Assembly: GCA_021777915.1 (NCBI GenBank)
Contig: JAJYCZ010000011.1
Coordinates: 1-38,376 of the forward strand
Length of the DNA stretch: 38,376 nt
Direction of reading: 5' to 3'
Source: Pseudomonadota bacterium
GTDB lineage: Bacteria > Pseudomonadota > Alphaproteobacteria > Rhizobiales > Beijerinckiaceae
Under the pieces are notes generated by a model, which was not told where the DNA came from, ran no database searches, and was given only the letters and a program-made list of their open reading frames with translations. Within the stretch, counting starts at the first letter, position 1. Each line of letters begins with the position of its first letter. This document shows positions 1 to 7,439 of this stretch, piece by piece. Position numbers and translations under genes: made by a program.

Positions 1-98
1 AACCCAAATCGACAAGCCTGCCGCGCTTCTCGCGCCACAGACCTCGTCGTCCGCGCCGATGCCAACGGCCAAGGTCGCCTCAAAAACTCACCGCGACG

Positions 99-215
99 CT
101 ACAGCCGGTGAGAAATGCGGGCTAATTCCGCCAGAGTCTTCTCGCCCTTGAGGGCGGCCAGAGCCACTTTTGCCTTGAAAGCCGGTGCGTGGTTCCGGCG
201 TGTGCGCTTCGTCAT
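99..215 (-). pseudogene. IS3-family transposase OrfA, N-terminal remnant
   Basis: The minus strand reads a 38-residue peptide beginning MTKRTRRNHAPAFKAKVAL and continuing to KGEKTLAELA. This matches the N-terminus of IS3-family OrfA proteins, which bind the element ends through a helix-turn-helix. The family is usually 85-100 residues; here similarity stops after LAELA and a stop follows within seven codons, so this is a truncated copy. No OrfB is visible. A plus-strand frame open from base 1 to the stop at 109-111 runs across the left edge, but I do not recognise its 36 residues. The remnant lies beside an IS66 fragment, so the left end looks like a graveyard of insertions. Confidence 0.7.
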
Positions 216-302
216 GACAACTCCTGAATCGCGGCCCTCATGTTCGCCGCTGTCAGGCAGAAATTCCACTTATCCCTCTGTTCAAATTTGCGAGGCCAGC
301 TC

Positions 303-815
303 TCAAAGCCCGAACGCGTCGCGGAACATGAGGCGCAGCCGCTCATAGGACAGCGCCTGGAAGCCCTTGTAATAAATGGCGAGCGCATGGATGCGCGGCC
401 CGAACGGCGTCGCGGTGGCGGCGGCCGGCGCCGGAGCTTTCGCCTCGGCGCCGCAATGCTGGCAGCGGCAGGCAAAGCGCCGGTGGCGGATAACGTGGGG
501 TTTGACCGGCGGGATTTCGATTTCGTCGTATTCGCCGATCAACGCCATGCCGGCGTCCGCCGCCACGGCGCCGCCGCAGAACTCGCAATGCGTTGGTCGG
601 TGATCGCGGATTTCGTCGGGATTGTCGGCGAGCCGACGATTATGCGGCTCATGGCCGGGCTTCGCCCCGCCGGGACGGGAATTCTCGCGCTTCTCTTTCT
701 TGTCCGTGGATGGCGGTTTCGACGACGTGCGCGAGGTTTTGTCGGGCCGCTGAAGTTGCAGCACCAAATCAATCAATTGCTCCCTGCTGAGCTGCTGCAA
801 ATCACTTCGATCCAT
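303..815 (-). pseudogene. IS66-family transposase (TnpC), N-terminal remnant
   Basis: A 170-residue reading frame matches the N-terminal part of IS66 TnpC transposases. It has a Gln/Leu-rich N-terminal helix (LIDLVLQLQRPDKTSRTSSK), the typical low-complexity SSKPPSTD-KKEKRENSRPGGAKPGHE linker, and the zinc-ribbon pair CEFCGG near residue 77 and CQHCG near residue 117. It ends at LSYERLRLMFRDAFGL, exactly where the family continues into the catalytic domain. Full-length proteins are about 500 residues, so the DDE domain is missing and the copy cannot transpose alone. No TnpA or TnpB partner is visible. Confidence 0.85.
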
Positions 816-1187
816 GCCGACATGGATTCAGAGTTTCTCAGGCTTGGCAAGAGCCCTGGAAACGCCAGCCCTGCTTCGTCACAGCGCAAAATGACCGTGG
901 GTAATTACGCATTTCAAGCAGCGTAGCAGAGCGTTTCCGTGGGTCGTTCCCAGAGCGCGACGGGAATTTACATGCGATCCGGGTCTCGCCGGGACATTGA
1001 TAAATTCGGCGCGCTCCACAGGAGTCGTCGCAGGGCGGCGATCGCATCACTGAAGGTCGGGCCGTTTTTCCGATGCCCGGCGGCTGATCCGTGACGAAGG
1101 TTGGCGATCGACCTCCTCGGCGCGGATGCGAGCGTCATGGCCGGTGTTTGCCGCGAATATCCGCCGCGTGATCTTTCGTTGCCGTCT
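816..1187. other. Intergenic stretch with no recognised gene
   Basis: About 370 bases between the IS66 remnant and the site-2 protease gene. Short frames exist on both strands, but none has a convincing ribosome site, codon pattern or family resemblance. It is probably further insertion debris. Confidence 0.5.
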
Positions 1188-1862
1188 TCAGGCGAGACCG
1201 GCGAGGCGCATGATCATTTGAATGAGCCCATTGGCGGGACGGGTCACAAGATCGGCAAACAGATTGACGTGTAATCCGCTTCTCGCCTCCAGCGCCGGCA
1301 GCAGGAAAAACACGCCGATCAAGATCAGCATGCCATAAGGCTCCAGCGCGGCGAGCGGCGCCGCGAGCGCGTCCGGCAGGACGCCAACGGCGACGCGGCC
1401 GCCGTCCAGCGGCGGCAGCGGGATCATGTTGAACACGGCGAGAAAGACGTTGATGGTGATCGAATTGACAAAATTCGCCAGCACCCATCGACCTGCGCCG
1501 GTCGGCAGAAACCCAACCGCGTGAACGAGCAGAGCCGCCCCGACCGCCAGGGCGATGTTCATGCTCGGCCCGGCCGCCGCGACCCAGATCATGTCGCGGC
1601 GCGGCTGGCGCAGCCGCCCGAAATTCACCGGCACAGGTTTGGCGTAGCCAAACAGGAAAGGCGAATGAAACATCAGCAGCAGGGCCGGCAGCAGCACCGT
1701 GCCGAACGGGTCGACATGACGCAATGGATTGAAAGTGACCCGCCCAAGGCGCCAGGCCGTGTCGTCGCCGCAAATGCGCGCCACATAGCCATGCGCGGCT
1801 TCATGCAGGGTTATGGCCAGCAGCAAGGGTATCACCCAGGTCGAAACCATGAAAATCGTCAT
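1188..1862 (-). CDS. Site-2 protease family membrane metallopeptidase (M50, YwhC/FtsL-less short form)
   Basis: A 224-residue polytopic membrane protein of the M50/site-2 protease family, which cleaves substrates inside the membrane. The zinc-binding motif HEAAH lies at residues 20-24 in the first membrane segment. The second motif NMIPLPPLDGGR is at about 145-156 and carries the third zinc ligand (Asp153). There are about five hydrophobic segments. There is no PDZ domain, so this is the short form typical of uncharacterised M50 proteins rather than RseP. An alternative start is Met5. The gene start overlaps by ATGA the end of a decayed SDR fragment upstream, and the proton ATPase gene lies about 200 bases further upstream on the same strand. 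Substrate unknown. Confidence 0.85.
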   Translation of the reverse strand: MTIFMVSTWVIPLLLAITLHEAAHGYVARICGDDTAWRLGRVTFNPLRHVDPFGTVLLPALLLMFHSPFLFGYAKPVPVNFGRLRQPRRDMIWVAAAGPSMNIALAVGAALLVHAVGFLPTGAGRWVLANFVNSITINVFLAVFNMIPLPPLDGGRVAVGVLPDALAAPLAALEPYGMLILIGVFFLLPALEARSGLHVNLFADLVTRPANGLIQMIMRLAGLA

Positions 1863-2023
1863 GAAGCCCCCGCCGTTTGTTGCATGAATTCGCCGCCGCC
1901 GACCGACAATGCCTCGTCAATGACGAACGCCGCTTCGTCGCCGTGGAGGACGGCAATCGCCCTGGCGATTTTTGCCGGTTTCGCCGCGCGCCCGGCCGCT
2001 GCGAGCGCGACGATCCCGCTCAC
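1859..2023 (-). pseudogene. C-terminal fragment of an acetoacetyl-CoA reductase-like SDR
   Basis: A 54-codon frame reads KPAKIARAIAVL, then HGDEAAFVIDEALSVGGGEF. This lines up with the end of PhaB/FabG-type short-chain dehydrogenases, which typically read PEEIAR-V-FL-SD-A-FITG--LS-NGG-Y. Only the last ~45 residues are present; the Rossmann core and catalytic Ser-Tyr-Lys are absent. The only possible start is a GTG with an unusably close purine run, so it is probably not translated as a gene. A matching N-terminal fragment lies at 4520-4638 on the other side of the proton ATPase, which suggests one original gene split by insertion. Identification rests on pattern memory, not an alignment. Confidence 0.5.
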
Positions 2024-2027
2024 CCTT

Positions 2028-2056
2028 CATTGCTTCGATGGTCCCGCCGATCACCG
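2028..2056 (-). repeat. Imperfect ~28-bp direct repeat, copy B (after ATPase gene)
   Basis: Immediately after the ATPase stop codon the minus strand reads GTGATCGGCGGGACC and then ATCGAAGCAATG. The same sequence with about four differences follows the hdeD-like stop at 4636-4663. The two copies bracket the ATPase gene and each directly precedes one fragment of the same SDR gene. It may be a scar of duplication or insertion. Confidence 0.5.
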
Positions 2057-2059
2057 GGA

Positions 2060-4447
2060 CTATGGCCTCACGTCGAAAGTCCGGAACAGCCGGATTTTGA
2101 CCAAGTCCACCAGGAACAGGTAGGCGGCGCCGATGACCAGCAGATAGACAATGTCCATAAAGGGTATTTTCGGCATCAGAACGCCGAAAGTCGCCATCAG
2201 GGAGACGACGAGGATGTCGGCGAAAGTCGCCATCAGCATATATCTGGACGGCGCGAGACTGTAAAAATGTCCGTCGGTCCGAACCAGATAAAGAACACCT
2301 TGTCCGGTGAGCATCATGATCAGAAAGACGATGGTCTGGATCTGCCCCAGAGGCAGCGGGTGAATTTTTTCAAGATACAATAAGGCGCCGAATGAAAATA
2401 AGAGCTGGAACAGCCCCATCGGGACAGCTCCCATGATCATGTTCCGGACATTCCAACTGTTCGGCTTTTTCGAAAATTTGACGTTGTCCGTTGATATCGA
2501 CATGGTCACGAAATCATTGGTGAACAGAAGAAGAATGACAAGCATCGGGGTAATGATGAATGATTTTGTGAACATGACCCCGAGGGTCGTGAACAGGGAT
2601 ATTTCTATGGTCTTGGCAATCTTGTTGAGAATCCATGTCGCCATTCGTTGAAATATTTCGCGGCTGGTTTTGACCGCTATAACGATGCCGCCAAGACCCG
2701 GATCGGTCAGAACCACGCTGGCCGCGGCCTTGGCGACGTCGGTGGCGCCGGCGACGGCGACTCCGACTTCGGCCGCTTTCAGGGCGGGCGCGTCGTTCAC
2801 CCCGTCGCCGGTCATGCCGACGATATAGTCGGAATCTTGCAGAGCCTTGACGATATGGTATTTATCCTCGGGATAAATCCCTCCGAAGACGTCGAAATCG
2901 GCCAGTTCCCGCCGGCCTTCGCCGGTCTTCACAAGCTCCAGCAATTCGGCGCGTTCGCAGATACGATCGCCGATGTTCAGTCGTCCGGCGATGGTCTTCG
3001 CGGTGTTGGCGGTGTCCCCAGTCAGCATGACCACCCGGACGCCGATCTTGCCAAGTTCTTCGACCAGAGATTTGGAATCAGCCCGCTCCGGATCCATGAA
3101 GCCGAGAAAGCCAAGGAAGGCGCATGCATCGCCGATCCCGCGGCCGACGGCAAGAACCCGTTCTCCCTTGGCGGCGAGTTCCTTTTCGATCGACTCGAAT
3201 TCATAGTTTCCTTCCTGTCCCTCCGGCCGCGTCAGCATCCAGATGGTTTTCGGCTGCCCTTTGAAAACGCTGGCCTGCCGGCCATCGATTTCAACCAGGC
3301 TTTCGGTTCGCTTGATCGCGGGATCGAAGGGCGTGAATGACAGACGTCTCCCTTCCGCAACGATGTTTTCGGCCGCCGCGACCTTGAAAATGGCGTCGTC
3401 CAGGGCGTCCTGACTCGAAGCATCGCTGGCCATGACCGCGTATTTCAGCAATTCCTCGCGGCTGACGCCGCCAACCGGGACGACGTCTTCGAGCGCGACC
3501 TTGTTTTCGGTCAGCGTTCCGGTCTTGTCCGAGCATAGAACGCTCATCGCGGCGGATTCCTCGATCGCCGACAGTTTGGTCGCCAGAATATTCTGTCTTG
3601 ACAATTCGACCGCCCCAAGAGCCGTCGAGAGCGTGTAAGTGGCGGGAAGCGCGATGGGAATCGCAGCGATCAGGATGACCAGGACATAGACGATGGCCGA
3701 AACGATCGAAATATGTCCGGACAGAAAGTGAAAATCGATCAGCGCGACATAGCCGAGGAAGATAGCAGCTAGTCCAAGATCAACAAATATTATATATTTT
3801 ACTATCCTGAAAATAAGCTTTGTAAGATTGCTTTTCGTCTTTGCAATTTTTACCAGCTCCGCGGTTTTGCCAAAATAGCTGTTCTTTCCCGTGGCGACGA
3901 CGACGCCCGTCGCCTCGCCCCGCTTCACGACGGAGCCGGAATAGGCGACGGCGCCGGCCTCCGCCTCAATGGGGAGCGATTCGCCGGTCAGTGCCGATTG
4001 GTCGAGTTGAAGGCGGCTGTCGAGAATTTTGATGTCCGCAGGGACGAAATCGCCCATTCTCAGGTGAACCAGATCGTCGGGGACCAAATATTTGGCGTCG
4101 AGCATGGTCCACTGGCCATCCCGCGCCACCCGCGCCTTGATCGCCAGCCTTTGCTTCAGAAGCTCCAGCGCTTTCTGCGCCTTACCCTCATGAAGAAAGG
4201 AAATGACGCTGTTGAAAATCAGCAAAGCGATGATGACCGCGGCTTCGACAAATTTGCCGACGAGAATTTCAAGGACGGCGGCGAATTCCAGCATCCAGGG
4301 AATAGGCCCCCAGAACCGCGCCAGAAAATCGGCGAGCGGATTCCTCTTCTCCTCCTCGACGGCGTTAAGACCGTATTGCTTAAGCTTTTCCTCCGCTTCC
4401 CCGGTCGTGAGTGAGGGGTAGCCGGCTGAGCCTTCCGCCGTCGCCAT
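2060..4447 (-). CDS. P3A-type plasma-membrane proton-exporting ATPase
   Basis: A 795-residue P-type ATPase that pumps protons out at the cost of ATP. Visible in order: an N-terminal cytoplasmic region, M1-M2 (about 50-85), the actuator motif LTGES at 153-157, M3-M4 (about 215-275) with the PIALP helix break, the phosphorylation motif DKTGTLTEN with Asp307, nucleotide-binding KGQPK near 396, TGDT near 477, GDGVNDAP at 547-554, and about six C-terminal membrane helices. The lack of heavy-metal domains, the short N-terminus and the overall pattern match plasma-membrane H+-ATPases of plants, fungi and some bacteria. AAAGGA lies seven to eight bases before the ATG. A patch around 3780-3860 is much richer in A+T than the neighbourhood, and the gene is flanked by halves of an SDR gene, so it was probably acquired horizontally. 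The neighbouring HdeD-like gene suggests a role in acid or energy stress. Confidence 0.9.
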   Translation of the reverse strand: MATAEGSAGYPSLTTGEAEEKLKQYGLNAVEEEKRNPLADFLARFWGPIPWMLEFAAVLEILVGKFVEAAVIIALLIFNSVISFLHEGKAQKALELLKQRLAIKARVARDGQWTMLDAKYLVPDDLVHLRMGDFVPADIKILDSRLQLDQSALTGESLPIEAEAGAVAYSGSVVKRGEATGVVVATGKNSYFGKTAELVKIAKTKSNLTKLIFRIVKYIIFVDLGLAAIFLGYVALIDFHFLSGHISIVSAIVYVLVILIAAIPIALPATYTLSTALGAVELSRQNILATKLSAIEESAAMSVLCSDKTGTLTENKVALEDVVPVGGVSREELLKYAVMASDASSQDALDDAIFKVAAAENIVAEGRRLSFTPFDPAIKRTESLVEIDGRQASVFKGQPKTIWMLTRPEGQEGNYEFESIEKELAAKGERVLAVGRGIGDACAFLGFLGFMDPERADSKSLVEELGKIGVRVVMLTGDTANTAKTIAGRLNIGDRICERAELLELVKTGEGRRELADFDVFGGIYPEDKYHIVKALQDSDYIVGMTGDGVNDAPALKAAEVGVAVAGATDVAKAAASVVLTDPGLGGIVIAVKTSREIFQRMATWILNKIAKTIEISLFTTLGVMFTKSFIITPMLVILLLFTNDFVTMSISTDNVKFSKKPNSWNVRNMIMGAVPMGLFQLLFSFGALLYLEKIHPLPLGQIQTIVFLIMMLTGQGVLYLVRTDGHFYSLAPSRYMLMATFADILVVSLMATFGVLMPKIPFMDIVYLLVIGAAYLFLVDLVKIRLFRTFDVRP

Positions 4448-4519
4448 TGGGATATCCTTTCAACGTGGACCGTGATGATGCGATCCGATCATCCCAGCCA
4501 CGGTTTTGAGGGAGAATAA

Positions 4520-4638
4520 CGAATGGGTCGCCGCCGCCCGACGTCCGGTCCGCGTCAGCGCCTTGCAAATGGCGGCGCCGACGTCCGGAACATGCCGCCA
4601 GCGATAAGTACGGAACGCCGTTGACGAAGCTCCGCCAT
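4520..4638 (-). pseudogene. N-terminal fragment of an acetoacetyl-CoA reductase-like SDR (frameshifted)
   Basis: From the ATG at 4638 the minus strand reads MAELRQRRSVLIAGGM. A one-base frame change later it reads DVGAAICKALTRTGRRAAAT. Joined, this resembles the N-terminus of PhaB-type reductases, with a beta strand, a glycine-rich NADPH loop and GIGAAI-KAL---G--VAAT. The frameshift and loss of the rest show it is broken. The C-terminal piece of what may be the same gene lies beyond the ATPase at 1859-2023. The remaining ~70 bases up to the ATPase start show nothing more than its ribosome site. Confidence 0.45.
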
Positions 4639-4663
4639 TGCCGTCGATCGTTCCGCCGATCAC
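4636..4663 (-). repeat. Imperfect ~28-bp direct repeat, copy A (after hdeD-like gene)
   Basis: The minus strand reads GTGATCGGCGGAACG then ATCGACGGCAATG, starting at the stop codon of the hdeD-like gene. It is the partner of the repeat at 2028-2056, with about 24 of 28 positions shared and one base of length difference by eye. Confidence 0.5.
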
Positions 4664-5247
4664 GGGCCTGACTTGCGCGCCTGCGTCGCCATGGCGATCA
4701 GCGCGGCGCCGCCAAACAGCAGGTCGATCCCGACGAGCAGACCAAAAGCCCAGACGAGCGTTCCCGGCAGGCCGGCGATGATGATGCCGGCGAGGATCAG
4801 ATCGGTAACGCCGTTCACCAGCATCCACTCCCATTTGCCCGACAATTCGCGGCGATGGGCGACGCCGAGAAAAATGACGGCGCCGCCGTCAACGATAAAA
4901 TAGGCGACCAGCACATAGGTCAGGGTCGCCAGACCCTGGAAAGGATTCCAAAGCAGGAGCGCGCCGGCGCAAAGCGCCGCGACCGCCGACAATAGCGACC
5001 AGCCGAAACCCGGCGCGGATTTGGCGCGGAAGGTAAAAAACAGGCCGACGAGTCCGGCCGCAAGGAAAAGCCATCCGAGGAAAATCGTGCTGGCGAGGCC
5101 GGCGATCGGCGGCACGATAATGGCGCCAAGCCCGAGTACGCATAGGATGATTCCCTCGGCCAGGAACAAGCCCCAGTGGTCATGCATCGACCGGATGAGG
5201 GTCTCCCTCAGCATGGATGTGGGCGGTGTTGGCTGCTGCATGGCCAT
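4660..5247 (-). CDS. HdeD family (DUF308) membrane protein
   Basis: About 195 residues with six hydrophobic helices arranged as repeated pairs, such as LFLAEGIILCVLGLGAIIVP and later GVTDLILAGIIIAGLPGT. This is the pattern of HdeD/DUF308 proteins. HdeD of Escherichia coli supports acid resistance at high cell density; the biochemical activity is unknown. The frame is open further upstream, but I chose the ATG at 5247 because AAGGA lies nine bases before it and the sequence upstream is not family-like. A second ATG two codons later is possible. The gene precedes the proton ATPase on the same strand, separated by a decayed SDR fragment. A joint role in pH stress is inference. The 264 bases upstream (5248-5511) hold no recognised gene. 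Confidence 0.8.
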   Translation of the reverse strand: MAMQQPTPPTSMLRETLIRSMHDHWGLFLAEGIILCVLGLGAIIVPPIAGLASTIFLGWLFLAAGLVGLFFTFRAKSAPGFGWSLLSAVAALCAGALLLWNPFQGLATLTYVLVAYFIVDGGAVIFLGVAHRRELSGKWEWMLVNGVTDLILAGIIIAGLPGTLVWAFGLLVGIDLLFGGAALIAMATQARKSGP

Positions 5248-5511
5248 GACCGGAATTCCTTCTTGTTTAGAAATAAATGGGACGCCTCGTTCGATGCTGA
5301 AAAAACGGCGATGGGCGACGTTCGCCCAAAATAGCGCCATCGAAGGCGAACACCAACTTTCACGTCGGTTCGTTCGAGTTGGAGATCGCGTGAACAGCGC
5401 CTCGAACATTGTGTCCGCGCGCTCTAACCGGGAATGTCCCCTTTGAAGTCGTTTTCTTCCCTTCGATGGCTGGCGACCAAGGTATCGTCATCGGAGGGGC
5501 GTGGCGCAAGA

Positions 5512-6516
5512 TCAAGCCGGGTGCTGGTCGGCATATTGGCCGGTCTTGCGGAAGCGGTAGAGATAGGTCGGAACGATCGCCTCGATCGATTCCGGCGTGA
5601 TCCCCAGTCCGGCCAGGGTGCGGCCCTCGGCGACGGCCTCCGCCGAGACGACATTGTCGTGCTTCAGCAACTCCACCTGATCGGCGGTGAAGACGAATTC
5701 CCGCGGCAGCAGACCGAGCAGAAATTTGTTGACCGTCTCGGTCACCGAGCCCAGCGGCGCGGCGACCGAGAAGGGCAGGGGCGCGAGCAGGCGGCGGCGG
5801 TGGATCGTCGCCAGCACATATTCAAGCAGTTCCTTCATGGTGCGGACCGCCGGTCCGCCCAGTTCATAGGTCGCGCCGTCCTGGCCGGCGCCGCGCAGCA
5901 GGCGGGCGCCGGCCTCGGCCACGTCGCCGACATAGACCGGCTGCAATCTGGTCTTGCCGCCGCCGATCAGCGGCAGCACGGGCATGATCCGCGCCATCGT
6001 GGCGAAACGGTTGAAGAACTGGTCCTCGGGACCGAACACCACCGAGGGGCGCAGGATGGCCGCGCGGGGGAGCGCGGCGCGGACCGCCGCCTCGCCCTCG
6101 GCCTTGGTGCGGGCATAGGCCGAGGCCGACCGCGCGTCGGCGCCGATCGCCGACATATGGATGAAATTCGCGAGTCCGGCCTCGCCGACGGCCTTCGCTA
6201 TGGCGCCGGCGCCCTGGGCATGAACGGCGTCAAAAGTCTGCTTGCCCCAGGGCGCGAGAATGCCGACCAGATTGACCGCCGCTTCCGCGCCGCGCAGGGC
6301 GGCGGCGAGCGAGTCTGGATGGCGGACGTTGGCCTGGACCGCGTTGATCTGGCCGACGCGGCCGAGCGGCTGGAGGTGGAAGGCGAGATCGGGGCGGCGC
6401 GTCGCCACCCGCACGCGCCAGCCGTCGCGGGCCAGCGCCCGGACGAAATGGCGTCCGATGAAGCCGGAGCCGCCGAAAACGGTGACGATGCGATCCCTGG
6501 GGTCAAATTCGGTCAT
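5512..6516 (-). CDS. NDUFA9-like atypical SDR / NAD-dependent epimerase family protein
   Basis: About 334 residues with an N-terminal Rossmann signature VTVFGGSGFIGRHFVRAL and the regions LVGILAPWG, FIHMSAIGAD, YARTKAEGE and ILRPSVVFGPEDQF. These match complex-I NDUFA9-type atypical SDRs, which bind NADPH and in bacteria are usually annotated as NAD-dependent epimerase or complex I NDUFA9 subunit family proteins. The YxxxK pair is kept (Y-ARTK). I start at 6516 because GGAGG lies nine bases upstream; an in-frame ATG 16 codons earlier lacks support. It ends the minus-strand series that begins with the ACP gene, but an 87-base gap separates it from the dehydratase gene, so co-transcription is uncertain. 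Reaction unknown; a role in lipid or quinone metabolism is inference. Confidence 0.8.
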   Translation of the reverse strand: MTEFDPRDRIVTVFGGSGFIGRHFVRALARDGWRVRVATRRPDLAFHLQPLGRVGQINAVQANVRHPDSLAAALRGAEAAVNLVGILAPWGKQTFDAVHAQGAGAIAKAVGEAGLANFIHMSAIGADARSASAYARTKAEGEAAVRAALPRAAILRPSVVFGPEDQFFNRFATMARIMPVLPLIGGGKTRLQPVYVGDVAEAGARLLRGAGQDGATYELGGPAVRTMKELLEYVLATIHRRRLLAPLPFSVAAPLGSVTETVNKFLLGLLPREFVFTADQVELLKHDNVVSAEAVAEGRTLAGLGITPESIEAIVPTYLYRFRKTGQYADQHPA

Positions 6517-6603
6517 CGGGTCGGGCCTCCGGTTCGGGCGAGGATATGTCCTCTGGATAGTCAAATCAGCGCCGCGCGTAAATGCGACTCTTCGTCGAGT
6601 GCC

Positions 6604-7026
6604 TCAGCGCGGCGCCGGGCCGAGGCGGGCCTCGCCCATCAGGGCGGGGGCGCCTTTTTCGGTCTGCGCCAGAAGCCGCGCCACCGCGACGAAGCCGGCC
6701 TCGCTGGATTCGACCTTGGCGATGCGGGCGGTGAGCTGGGCTTTCTCGCCTTCGAGGATCGGAGTGAGGAACTGGCCGTGCAGGTGGAGCACCGCGAGAT
6801 CGGGCCGCCATTCGGCGAGCAGGGGCTCGAAGGCGGCCAGCAGTTTCATGCCGTGGAGGGGGCGGGCGGAAAAGCCGAACCCGCGCGCGAAAGCGGCGTC
6901 GAGGTGGAGGGGATTGCTGTCGCCGGAGGCCTCGGCATAGCGGGCGAGGTCCTGGGCCGAAAAGGGGCCGATGGTCCGGGCCGGGAGCTTTTCGCCGACG
7001 CGCGGCGCGACGCACTTTGTGGTCAT
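6604..7026 (-). CDS. MaoC-like hot-dog dehydratase
   Basis: A 140-residue single hot-dog protein. It contains FSAQDLARYAEASGDSNPLH followed by LDAAFARGFGF-ARPLHGM, the hydratase-2 motif in which the Asp (GDSNPLH) and His are catalytic in R-specific enoyl-CoA/ACP hydratases. It overlaps the preceding gene by ATGA, so the two are translationally coupled. Together they resemble split two-domain dehydratases in which one hot-dog half is catalytic and the other structural. With the ACP and ketosynthase upstream it probably dehydrates a 3-hydroxyacyl chain held on the dedicated ACP. The final product is not evident. Confidence 0.8.
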   Translation of the reverse strand: MTTKCVAPRVGEKLPARTIGPFSAQDLARYAEASGDSNPLHLDAAFARGFGFSARPLHGMKLLAAFEPLLAEWRPDLAVLHLHGQFLTPILEGEKAQLTARIAKVESSEAGFVAVARLLAQTEKGAPALMGEARLGPAPR

Positions 7027-7433
7027 GACGCGGCCTCGGGCGGCGGAGGCGAGACCGTTGCTGGGTCGATCAGCCGCAGGGTGGACACCACCCGCGCGAC
7101 AAAGGCGCCGGACAGGTCGAAAATCTCGGCCGTGGCGATGAGCCGCATCGGGTTGCTCTGGCGCCGCATTTCGAGCCTCAGATCGTAGGAGGCGCCGGTT
7201 TCGAGCGGGCGGGCGTAGTCGAAAAGCTGCGCTTCGTGGACGGGAAGGCCGATTTCCTGCGCGGCGGCGCGAATCGGCTCGCCGATTTCCGGCAGGCGCA
7301 TCCACACCACCGGAAAGCTCGCGGGCGGCGGGCCGTCCTCCTCGCGCCAGCCGGTCTCGCGGCGGAAGGCGCGCACCACGTCGGCCGGCGCGGAAACGCG
7401 CAAGGGGCCGGCGCGCTGCACGGGCCGCGTCAT
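7023..7433 (-). CDS. FAS1-type/MaoC N-terminal-like hot-dog protein
   Basis: A 136-residue protein with no signal peptide or membrane segment. The pattern VWMRLPEIGEPIRAAAQEIG followed by PVHEAQLFDYARPLETGASY and later a strand-rich region (RLIATAEIFDLSGAFVARVV) fits the non-catalytic or N-terminal half of MaoC-like dehydratases. It sits six bases after the ketosynthase stop and overlaps the next dehydratase gene by four bases. It probably forms a heterodimer with that protein. Family assignment is by fold-like pattern and is less certain than for its neighbour. Confidence 0.6.
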   Translation of the reverse strand: MTRPVQRAGPLRVSAPADVVRAFRRETGWREEDGPPPASFPVVWMRLPEIGEPIRAAAQEIGLPVHEAQLFDYARPLETGASYDLRLEMRRQSNPMRLIATAEIFDLSGAFVARVVSTLRLIDPATVSPPPPEAAS

Positions 7434-7439
7434 GGGAGG

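Noticed and set aside
2041-2060. GTCCCG/CGGGAC hairpin at the ATPase stop as a terminator
   Set aside because: The stem overlaps the stop codon and no T-run follows on the minus strand; it is better explained as part of the direct repeat.
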